Positions 52,217 through 63,009 of a DNA stretch of 64,000 bases are shown one piece after another; the stretch's first letter is position 1, and each line of letters opens with the position of its first letter. This stretch comes from Balanoglossus misakiensis. Lineage: Eukaryota; Hemichordata. The stretch spans positions 10,788,001 to 10,852,000 of the forward strand of contig CM082585.2 in assembly GCA_040954595.2 (NCBI GenBank), given 5' to 3'. The position numbers and the translations under genes were made by a program. Below the pieces are notes generated by a model that saw only the letters and a list, made by a program, of their open reading frames with translations, made no database searches and had not been told where the DNA came from.

Positions 52217-55200
52217 CGACTTTGCGGAATTTCAAAATTTGGCCGATTTTTGAAAAAATCATGGGTTATAGCTCATGAAAATCATCCGAAAATGAGAATT
52301 TTTCGACTTTGCGGAATTTCAAAATTTGGCCGATTTTTGAAAAAAATCATGGGTTATAGCTCATGAAAATCATCCGAAAATGAGAATTTTTCGACTTTGC
52401 GGAATTTCAAAATTTGGCCGATTTTTGAAAAAATCATGGGTTATAGCTCATGAAAATCATCAAAAAATGACAATTTTTCGACTTTGCGAATTTTCAAATT
52501 TTGGCCGATTTTTGAAAAAATCATGGGTTATAGCTCATGAAAATCATCCGAAAATGAGAATTTTTCGACTTTGCGGAATTTCAAAATTTGGCCGATTTTT
52601 GAAAAAATCATGGGTTATAGCTCATGAAAATCATCCGAAAATGAGAATTTTTCGACTTTGCGGAATTTCAAAATTTGGCCGATTTTTGAAAAAATCATGG
52701 GTTATAGCTCATGAAAATCATCCGAAAATGAGAATTTTTCGACTTTGCGGAATTTCAAAATTTGGCCGATTTTTGAAAAAATCATGGGTTATAGCTCATG
52801 AAAATCATCCGAAAATGAGAATTTTTCGACTTTGCGGAATTTCAAAATTTGGCCGATTTTTGAAAAAATCATGGGTTATAGCTCATGAAAATCACCCGAA
52901 AATGAGAATTTTTCGACTTTGCGGAATTTCAAAATTTGGCCGATTTTTGAAAAAATCATGGGTTATAGCTCATGAAAATCATCCGAAAATGAGAATTTTT
53001 CGACTTTGCGGAATTTCAAAATTTGGCCGATTTTTGAAAAAATCATGGGTTATAGCTCATGAAAATCATCCGAAAATGAGAATTTTTCGACTTTGCGGAA
53101 TTTCAAAATTTGGCCGATTTTTGAAAAAATCATGGGTTATAGCTCATGAAAATCATCCGAAAATGAGAATTTTTCGACTTTGCGGAATTTCAAAATTTGG
53201 CCGATTTTTGAAAAAATCATGGGTTATAGCTCATGAAAATCATTCGAAAATGAGAAATTTTCGACTTTGTGGAATTTCAAAATTTGGCCGATTTTTGATA
53301 AATCATGGGTTGTAGCTCATGAAAATCATCCGAAAATGAGAATTTTTCGACTTTGCGGAATTTCAAAATTTGGCCGATTTTTGAAAAAATCATGGGTTAT
53401 AGCTCATTAAAATCATCCGAAAATGAGAATTTTTCGATTTGGCGGAATTTCAAAATTTGGCCGATTTTTGAAAAAATCATGGGTTATAGCTCATGAAAAT
53501 CATCCGAAAATGAGAATTTTTCGACTTTGCGGAATTCAAAATTTGGCCGATTTTTGAAAAAATCATGGGTTATAGCTCATGAAAATCATCCGAAAATGAG
53601 AATTTTTCGACTTTGCGGAATTTCAAAATTTGGCCGATTTTTGAAAAAATCATGGGTTATAGCTCATGAAAATCATCCGAAAATGAGAATTTTTCGACTT
53701 TGCGGAATTTCAAAATTTGGCCGATTTTTGAAAAAATCATGGGTTATAGCTCATGAAAATCATCCGAAAATGAGAATTTTTCGACTTTGCGGAATTTCAA
53801 AATTTGGCCGATTTTTGAAAAAATCATGGGTTATAGCTCATGAAAATCATCCGAAAATGAGAATTTTTCGACTTTGCGGAATTTCAAAATTTGGCCGATT
53901 TTTGAAAAAATCATGGGTTATAGCTCATGAAAATCATCCGAAAATGAGAATTTTTCGACTTTGCGGAATTTCAAAATTTGGCCGATTTTTGAAAAAATCA
54001 TGGGTTATAGCTCATTAAAATCATCCGAAAATGAGAATTTTTCGACTTTGCGGAATTTCAAAATTTGGCCGATTTTTGAAAAAATCATGGGTTATAGCTC
54101 ATCAAAATCATCCGAAAATGAGAATTTTTCGACTTGGCGGAATTTCAAAATTTGGCCGATTTTTGAAAAAATCATGGGTTATAGCTCATGAAAATCATCC
54201 GAAAATGAGAATTTTTCGACTTGGCGGAATTTCAAAATTTGGCCGATTTTTGAAAAAATCATGGGTTATAGCTCATGAAAATCATTCGAAAATGAGAATT
54301 TTTCGACTTTGCGGAATTTCAAAATTTGGCCGATTTTTGAAAAAATCATGGGTTATAGCTCATGAAAATCATCCGAAAATGAGAATTTTTCGACTTTGCG
54401 GAATTTCAAAATTTGGCCGATTTTTGAAAAAATCATGGGTTATAGCTCATGAAAATCATCCGAAAATGAGAATTTTTCGACTTGGCGGAATTTCAAAATT
54501 TGGCCGATTTTTGAAAAAATCATGGGTTATAGCTCATGAAAATCATCCGAAAATGAGAATTTTTCGACTTGGCGGAATTTCAAAATTTGGCCGATTTTTG
54601 AAAAAATCATGGGTTATAGCTCATGAAAATCATTCGAAAATGAGAATTTTTCGATTATGCGGAATTTCAAAATTTGGCCGATTTTTGAAAAAATCATGGG
54701 TTATAGCTCATGAAAATCATCCGAAAATGAGAATTTTTCGACTTGGCGGAATTTCAAAATTTGGCCGATTTTTGAAAAAATCATGGGTTATAGCTCATGA
54801 AAATCATCCGAAAATGAGAATTTTTCGACTTGGCGGAATTTCAAAATTTGGCCGATTTTTGAAAAAATCATGGGTTATAGCTCATGAAAATCATCCGAAA
54901 ATGAGAATTTTTCGACTTGGCGGAATTTCAAAATTTGGCCGATTTTTGAAAAAATCATGGGTTATAGCTCATGAAAATCATTCGAAAATGAGAAATTTTC
55001 GACTTTGTGGAATTTCAAAATTTGGCCGATTTTTGAAAAAATCATGGGTTATAGCTCATGAAAATCATCCGAAAATGAGAATTTTTCGACTTGGCGGAAT
55101 TTCAAAATTTGGCCGATTTTTGAAAAAATCATGGGTTATAGCTCATGAAAATCATCCGAAAATGAGAATTTTTCGACTTGGCGGAATTTCAAAATTTGGC

Positions 55201-56614
55201 CGATTTTTGAAAAAATCATGGGTTATAGCTCATGAAAATCATTCGAAAATGAGAAATTTTCGACTTTGTGGAATTTCAAAATTTGGCCGATTTTTGAAAA
55301 AATCATGGGTTATAGCTCATGAAAATCATCCAAAAATGAGAATTTTTCGACTTTGCGGAATTTCAAAATTTGGCCGATTTTTGAAAAAATCATGGGTTAT
55401 AGCTCATGAAAATCATCCGAAAATGAGAATTTTTCGACTTTGCGGAATTTCAAAATTTGGCCGATTTTTGAAAAAATCATGGGTTATAGCTCATGAAAAT
55501 CATCCGAAAATGAGAATTTTTCGACTTTGCGGAATTTCAAAATTTGGCCGATTTTTGAAAAAATCATGGGTTATAGCTCATGAAAATCATCCGAAAATGA
55601 GAATTTTTCGACTTTGCGGAATTTCAAAATTTGGCCGATTTTTGAAAAAATCATGGGTTATAGCTCATGAAAATCATCCGAAAATGAGAATTTTTCGACT
55701 TTGCGGAATTTCAATATTTGGCCGATTTTTGAAAAAATCATGGGTTATAGCTCATGAAAATCATTCGAAAATGAGAATTTTTCGACTTTGCGGAATTTCA
55801 AAATTTGGCCGATTTTTGATAAAATCATGGGTTATAGCTCATGAAAATCATTCGAAAATGTGAATTTTTCGATTTTGCGGAATTTCAAAATTTGGCCGAT
55901 TTTTGAAAAAATCATGGGTTATAGCTCATGAAAATCATTCGAAAATGAGAATTTTTCGACTTTGCGGAATTTCAAAATTTGGCCGATTTTTGAAAAAATC
56001 ATGGGTTATAGCTTATGAAAATCATCCGAAAATGAGAATTTTTCGACTTTGCGGAATTTCAAAATTTGGCCGATTTTTGAAAAAATCATGGGTTATAGCT
56101 CATGAAAATCATCCGAAAATGAGAATTTTTCGACTTTGCGGAATTTCAAAATTTGGCCGATTTTTGAAAAAATCATGGGTTATAGCTCATGAAAATCATC
56201 CAAAAATGAGAATTTTTCGACTTTGCGGAATTTCAAAATTTGGCCGATTTTTGAAAAAATCATGGGTTATAGCTCATGAAAATCATTCGAAAATGAGAAT
56301 TTTTCGACTTTGCGGAATTTCAAAATTTGGCCGATTTTTGAAAAAATCATGGGTTATAGCTCATGAAAATCATTCGAAAATGACAATTTTTCGACTTTGC
56401 GGAATTTCAAAATTTGGCCGATTTTTGAAAAAATCATGGGTTATAGCTCATGAAAATCATTCGAAAATGACAATTTTTCGACTTTGCGAATTTTCAAATT
56501 TTGGCCATTTTTCACAAAAAACATGGGTTATTGCTCATGAAAATCATCAAAAAATGACAATTTTTCGACTTTGCCAATTTTCAAAATTTCTTCATTTTTT
56601 GCTCATGAAAATCA
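52217..56614 (+). repeat. 87-bp satellite array, right block
   Basis: About 50 monomers continue the 87-bp array in the same orientation, starting in the middle of a monomer at CGACTTTGCGG. This block is rich in the CGACTTGGCGG and GAGAAATTTTC variants. From about 56480 monomers diverge toward the edge type with CTTCATTTTTT. Confidence 0.97.
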
Positions 56615-56871
56615 TCCAAAATTCGCAAAGTCGAAAAATTGTCATTTTTTGATGGTTTTTATGAGCTATAACCCATGATTTCTTTCAAAAAATGAAGAAA
56701 TTTTGAAAATTCGCAAAGTCTAAAAATCGTCATATTTTGATCATTTTCATGAGCTATAACCCATGATTTTTTTCAAAAATGAAGAAATTTGGAAAATTCG
56801 CGAAGTCGAAAAATTGTCATTTTTTGATTATTTTCATGAGCTATAACCCATGATTTTTTTCAAAAAAGAAA
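56615..56871 (-). repeat. Inverted edge monomers of the 87-bp satellite (right)
   Basis: About three diverged monomers in reverse orientation. GAGCTATAACCCATGATT occurs three times at about 87-88-bp spacing. The switch from plus to minus orientation is abrupt near 56606-56615 and is accompanied by loss of part of a monomer. Confidence 0.88.
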
Positions 56872-58999
56872 CACAGTAACAATTTCATTCACAGTGATCA
56901 GCCTTTATTACAGAACAAAAATGTACATCAACACAAGCATTAAAACGGTCACGATATCTAGACATTAAATAAATAAACAGCATTCAATTTACAATTATAT
57001 AAACATCGATAAATCACCTGTAAAATCAATGGCTCAGTATTATTCACCAACCCTAGACTCATATAAGTGTTTATGTATTTCATTCATATTGTTTCCAAGA
57101 ACTGTAGAGGAGTTTTGCAGGTGATAGAGGTCGAGAACAAACGCAAAGCACCATCACCTCTAATCAGGTAAGGATTTCAAATGATGCACTGAGCATCAAC
57201 AATATCTACAGAATGGTCAAATACACAGAGTTAAATGTTGGCAAGTAATACTGGGAACAGCCCAGCCTGTCAATATATATCCTTCTTGTATGTATGTTTG
57301 GAATTTTAGATTTCCTTGTTTCTGATTGTCTGATCATACAGGTGGTTACTTAGGTATGGTGTTTTTCTTAAGTATTGAGCCGCAGGTCAAAAAAATTGGT
57401 CAAATCCAACGCGATGCACATTAAAAGTCTAGCAGAATTTGAAATTCATCTCATTCACTGGTGTGCCATGATGCATTTGCCTTGTGTATGATTTCAAAGA
57501 GCACAATCACATTTCCTGAATAATGATGCAGTCACACCATGTCATAATCGAAATAAGAATCAACCAACATGCGATGATGGTAAAGAGAATCATTCTTACT
57601 AAGAGTGTGAAAATACAGATATTGGATAACAATTGTATTGTCATTGCCAAGCCAAATGTACTATAGATACATAGTTTCAGGCATTACATGATATCAAGAA
57701 GACCCCTTTTCTGGTTTTTAACCAAACAAAAGCTAAATGTACAAAACACACAGTGACTATGTTCTATACAAGACGCTGCCATAGTAATGCAAATTTCTCA
57801 GGATGCGCAAATGCTGGAAAATGACCAGGTCACATTTGTCCATTTCAGCCAGACTACCTTTAATCATTACAAGTGGATGTCACGATCGTACACTTTGATA
57901 GCATAAAAGGCAACCAGAAAATGGCCAATTACAAGCATTGATGGTGAACTAGCTTATATTGCTGATTTATGTGCGAGATATCAAATCCATGGTACCCCTA
58001 TAACATAGATCGCTTCATAGAAGGCGTTTCAAACTGAACTTGTACATTTCTTTTATAACCCACATTGTGGCTAGACAACATATCACGATTGTAATTCTTT
58101 TCATGTGTGAGTCGTGTACACTTCATTTAATAATTGGATACTCAAAATGATGTAACTTTGACAGAAATGTAAGCATAGACACCCATTCTGTTGCTTATCA
58201 ACATTATTTTCGTTTGCTTAGAAGAAGACCAATAATCAGCTTAAAACGAATTAAATATTTACTTTAAAATGATTTCCCCATAATTTGTTAAAATTTCATC
58301 TTCTATATAACAATGCATCGAACATATTTACCAGCAATGGTCAATAACAAGTAAAGCAATTCAAAACATGGCAGAATTTACATGAATACATATTATTGCA
58401 ACGTCACCAAAATAATGATATTATACTTTAAAACGACACCAAATAAGCATAAACCTTAAAAGATATTACTCTGTTGTTTTTTGTAATTGTCTTTTTTTTG
58501 CACCATATGAAGTTCATTATCAAGCAAATAGTGGCAAAGGCATCACATCCCAGAGTGCTTATTTCAATCTCCATGACAACGAAATTCATCCGACTTGTAT
58601 CTCCGTAACGCTGGCAATAAACAGTAACAAGGCCACTTATTTGATATGGTGAATAGCGCCCCCCGACGGACGTTTCAGGAGAGTAGGGCGTTCTAAATGA
58701 GCGTGCGCGTTTTGGTGAGATTTTTACTTTGGCAATAAGTCACTAAAAACTTAATATATATTGTATACATATCGTGGATTTGTGAGATGGAGAAAAAAAG
58801 TAATTTTCAATACCAAAATAGATATTCTAGAAGAAAGCACAGTTTGAATAGACATTCAAGCAACTTGTTGTCAAGGTGCCCGGTAGTCACCGAAATGTCT
58901 TGTCAAACTGGCGCTGAAGACCTTTACAAGACACAGAATAATAATACTAGTCACTTCCTGGGAACAACAAAGCTGTAGCCTAACGGTGTCGTCACGTTC
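56872..58999 (-). other. Probable 3' UTR and flank of the PLA2-like gene
   Basis: AT-rich single-copy sequence without a convincing exon on either strand, directly downstream of the minus-strand terminal exon. With a polyA signal at its far end it could be one long 3' UTR of about 2.1 kb. A TACATGTACATGTATGTACA near-palindrome lies outside it, near 59347, in the last intron. Confidence 0.4.
56904..56909 (-). terminator. Candidate polyadenylation signal of the PLA2-like gene
   Basis: AATAAA on the minus strand, about 2.1 kb after the terminal stop and 33 bp before the first satellite base in the transcription direction. Cleavage 10-25 nt downstream would fall just short of the satellite. Confidence 0.4.
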
Positions 59000-59188
59000 T
59001 CATACGTAAAATATCAACGTTTCGAAGTTGCCTTCAGTTGTTTTTCGCGGGGCAATAATAACCACATAAATCATGGTCTTGTGGGGTACCACATTGGCAA
59101 CGACATCCAATCCTTTGAGGTCAAAGTTCATGCTGACCGAAACATTCCCATCAATCAGAGCAGGTGACTTGAATTCGTCTGGAACAAT
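59000..59188 (-). CDS. Terminal exon in phase with the PLA2-like gene (beyond an in-frame TAA)
   Basis: From the acceptor TTTATCAG (AG at 59190-59189), 62 codons run open in phase 0 to TGA at 59002-59000. The peptide alternates hydrophobic and polar residues (FKSPALIDGNVSVSMNFDL, then VVANVV and YVVIIAP), suggesting beta strands. I do not recognise the family. The upstream exon (59783-60007) ends in a consensus donor GTAAGT, also in phase 0, so the two join cleanly. However, that exon carries TAA four codons before its end. This exon is therefore either 3' UTR, the tail of a readthrough or differently spliced product, or coding sequence cut off by a recent nonsense change or assembly error. 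Confidence 0.5.
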   Translation of the reverse strand: MVPDEFKSPALIDGNVSVSMNFDLKGLDVVANVVPHKTMIYVVIIAPRKTTEGNFETLIFYV

Positions 59189-59791
59189 CTGATAAAGAGA
59201 GGAATACGAGACGAGTGTCCTCTAATGGTCTACAATCATATTGAAACTGAGAAACAACTACAGTATTTTTGAATACATCCTTCCCACCATGTTGGTACTG
59301 ATATGTTTTATCTCTTTAAAATGTAAATGGACAAGCCATTATGAAATACATGTACATGTATGTACATTTCTAATGTAATTAAGCTTGTAGGGTATGATTT
59401 ACTGAGTAAGCTATTAATTCTGACTAAACTTCAATTTCATGGAACAAACATAAACCTTATTAAATCAAGCGTAATGGAGTAGTAGCTCAACTGTTTTTCC
59501 CATCCAGTACATTCCTTGAGGAGTTTATTTCCTGCCAACTTAATATTCCCCATCATAACTGTGTCTGTCAAATCTATTTGAATACCTCACAATATGGCTT
59601 CCTCTTCGCATAATGATTTGTTTCACTCTTTGAAATGGTCTTGTTGTTTGTTCATTTTAAAATTTGTGTGTCTCGTGTGCTACAACTAAACATTGGTGAA
59701 AGATGCCAGGTTTAGAGGGCAGTGTACTTGTTTTCTCCTGAAACCTCGCACTGAGTAGATCGAGAGACCTGAGATTACTTACCTGTAAATC

Positions 59792-62700
59792 TTATTGGAG
59801 GAGAGCGGTGTAAACGCATTCACTTCGACAAACATAATCCAGGTAAGGGCTTGGTTCCGGTATCTGTCTCGAATTTTTCGCTGCTTTTAGAAAATACCCA
59901 GCATGCACTTCGCAGGAACCGGACCCAGACACCGCATCGCACACATCGAACATCTCGTTCAGATAGATCTCATCGCAGGTTCTTGCTGACACACCATAAA
60001 CAGAAGCCTGGAAAGAGGAGAGATAAAACTGTGTGAAGGGAAAATTTCTACCTCTAGTCCAATAACAATAATCACAGGAAAACAGATCATTCTCTCCATT
60101 ATTGTCAGCAAGTACAAATGCTATATAGTCTTGCTCTAAGACTGTGTGATATACATCAACTGCCATAGTCTACTTGCAATACTGTACCCTCAACAAAATT
60201 CAAGTACACAATGCAGTACACGTATGCATCTATGTAGAATACATCTGCAATTAAGCTTTACATACGAATATAAAACAGGCACGCCATTTCTTTCCTCGCG
60301 CCAGAAGCGCTACTTGCGTGGATACTCTGGTATCCAGGCAACAGAAATATACTTGCTACATGATTTATGGCCCACCTGTCGATGTACACACACGGCTAAC
60401 GACTTCTCCAGGTCATTGCTCCCATGAGTCATAAAATATGCGCACAATGTCACCCCTAATGTCATCGCCATAACCAAGCAAAGATCGCAAAGGGCAGAAA
60501 ACCCTGTCCTTGCTAAGGTGTGTCAATAAGTATGTGGCACGGCATGCCATGTCACTCATCAGAGAGCTCGTAATCCTCAGTGTTTGCAGAGGATAATAAC
60601 CCTTTTGCCTGGTGGTCGTTTGTCGGCTTTATATCCTTGAGTCATCACATTTGTCGCAGGAATATCGGAGCCAAAGAGTACATAATCCCTCAATCTATGT
60701 TACTCGACCCTGTCCCCTGTGACATAGACCGATAATAAATGTAATGTCTCTTGTGTGTTGCCAGTGCACATGATTTAGAGACATTGCATTTCCCCCCTCC
60801 CCATTGCATGATGTAGACCGTCATGAACCATGCGGCAAGGCATATACAAGTTCCAATGTACACACCTTATGTAAGATTTTAAGAATTTGAAAACAAACCT
60901 CACATGGTATTTTTCTCTTAGTGTCAACTAGCTCTATTAATTTCTTTAATAAAGAAAACATCTTGGTTAATATGGGGGACTTCAGTTTTCAAATCTTGTC
61001 ATGCATGTGTCAAGAGTCTATTTTTGCCACGCAGTAAAAAAATTTGTTGATGTAATTATTCCTTAAGGAGAAGACTAGAGTCACATGACCACGAAACCTG
61101 ATAAAGTGGAGGTGATTGGCAGCTGTCCAAAACTAAATATAATTGGATTGCAATGAAATACATAACGCCTTCACGTGCACTCGCGATGTGTTCACGTGAC
61201 GTATTCAATGAACTATAAAAACAAATTACACTCGTAAAATATTGAACATTATGGCTAACACTTTTAGCGCTGAAAGCAAAACTGGACAAATTACATTCAG
61301 AATAATTTCTCGCGCACTTGTAAAATTGTGTCTACCATTAAGGAGAACACTCTGTGAGGGTCTAAAAGTTCGGAAATGATGGATGGAATGGAGAGAAACA
61401 AATTGCGGAAAAATTGGCGTAATTTCACATCAGGCAAATACGAGTCTGGATTTGAGGAGAAACCTGAGCTGCCAGAACACTGTTTGTATGAAATATGCAT
61501 TGTGAAGTCTTGCAGTAGTTTTTGTCATGCAAACTGCATTTACTGTAATCTGCTGCCTGTGTGACATTTTTGATAAGCAATTGCCTGTGTCATTTTCCCC
61601 CAGATCGCATAAAAATTTGATAAATGCAATCATTTGCCTGTAGTGAAAGCAGATAATTGCGAGTCTGCTTTTTCTTCACAATTATGAAAATAGTCAGTAC
61701 ATGTTTTTTTTCATCGAGCAACTACTGAAGCTCAGGGTGTCTGATATGATATGAAATGGTTCAGTTTGTTTCCACAACTGGTGGGCGTTTATGCCATTGA
61801 TTGACCAGACACTAAACGCAAGAGCAGAGGGAAAACAGAAATCTGATTGGTCTGTTCTTGTTGTTACTGTTATCAAATAAGATTGAAGGACACAACCAAT
61901 TTCTTGCTGTTTCAATCACATTGTTGACGTTGTAAATAATTACAAGACTTCTGTAGCTATGAAAAGATATGAATATGAAATATTATCTCTAGCATGTACG
62001 TTTCATCAAATTAGGTGCAGTAACTTTGGTGAATTTAAAGCGATAATTTCACAAATTGGTTAAATATCCATATAAACGGTTTATTAACATGATACTGTCA
62101 ATGTTTTATAGTGTAGTCAGCTCTGTGTCATATCAATAACTGTAGCAAGTTTCATGAAGTTATGTGCAATCATTTCAGAAATATAGTACTAACTAGAAAA
62201 GTTCGTAATATGATGTAATTCATATAATGAATCGAACTGAGGCATAATCGCTGGATTGCATGGCGCCAGTCTGTCCAGCCCAGGCTACAGATCCCAGAAA
62301 AAACTTTGACGCAGACGATCTCTGCAATTTTCCAAGTAGGGTCGCATCTGTGTGCTGCTTAAATGCCTTTCTTGAAGATAAAGACTTCAATCGCGAAACC
62401 AGCACGGCGTAACAAAGAGCAATCTCGTCTTCATGAAATAGCCCAATCATCCCTTTACGGGTGAAAATACTAAAATGCTTTTAGTTTCGCCACTGTGTAG
62501 CGTATTTTGCAATGTTCGTATACTTAAGATGTTGAAATGGCATATTTTTTCCCCAAAACTACGGCAATTGATCAAAGCATGAGTAAAAACAACTAAGATT
62601 GTACTTTCTGTTTTGAATATGGTGAAACTTAGAAAGGTCTGTTGGTCAATATGTTGGAAGTAGACCTGTCTTAGTTTTCCCTTACCATTGTTGCTTAATT

Positions 62701-63009
62701 TATGTAGGACATCCATGGCCCGGGGCTCTATTTACATACTGACATGAAACTTAGATAATTCTTGAAAGATATTTAGACATTCAAATTGCTATGTACATTC
62801 CTCAAAGTTAAGTTTCTGAAGCATAAATGTCAAGGAAAGAGAAAAGTTTAGTCACAAACTTACACAAGAGTAACAGAGTTGATGTCGATTACAGGGTCCT
62901 GTGAAGGCTTCTTTGTAACCGCCATCTCCGAGACCCTCGTACAGTTCAACAACCTGGCAGTCATCCACCATATAGTCCAGAAGCGAACATTCCAGTCTTT
63001 GGTCTTGCT
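59792..63009 (-). CDS. Secreted phospholipase A2-like protein (conodipine-type), 3' part; 5' end outside window
   Basis: Two exons are supported: 63009-62864 (acceptor TACTAG, donor GTAAGT) and 60007-59783 (acceptor CTTTCCAG, donor GTAAGT). The stop TAA is at 59794-59792. The joined partial product of about 119 residues has a PLA2 active-site helix ending CNRHQLCYSC, followed by YGVSARTCDE, a second Cys-containing helix and a C-terminal CRSEC. The spacing of Cys and of this helix is like the invertebrate conodipine-type PLA2 group, whose secreted members hydrolyse phospholipids using a His-Asp pair and calcium. Here Gln replaces that Asp after the catalytic His, so activity may be lost or altered. 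The first exon begins with 2 nt of a split codon, so an upstream exon and presumably the signal peptide lie beyond 64000 or are unrecognised. Confidence 0.8.
60008..62863 (-). other. Long intron of the PLA2-like gene
   Basis: About 2.86 kb between the two recognised exons. A short minus-strand frame at 62716-62683 starts with an ATG in near-ideal context (GCCATGG) and ends at a donor-like GTAAGG, but its phase (1) does not fit the next exon (phase 0). Nothing else in the interval looks coding. Confidence 0.55.

Noticed and set aside
20903-56652. Many long plus-strand open frames encoding a 29-residue repeat (up to 885 codons)
   Set aside because: They are translations of an 87-bp satellite that is stop-free in one frame. 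Recurrent TGA variants, 1-bp deletions and non-ATG starts show no coding constraint.
20330-58695. Inverted 11-bp match (GAACGCCCTAC) outside both ends of the 87-bp array
   Set aside because: It is too short, does not extend, and the right copy lies about 1.8 kb from the array edge.
62220-62450. A 76-codon minus-strand frame inside the PLA2-like intron
   Set aside because: It looks mildly protein-like but has no recognised family and no phase-compatible splice sites joining it to the PLA2-like exons.
62683-62716. Alternative first exon (GCCATGG start, GTAAGG donor) in the PLA2-like intron
   Set aside because: It ends in phase 1 while the next downstream exon needs phase 0.
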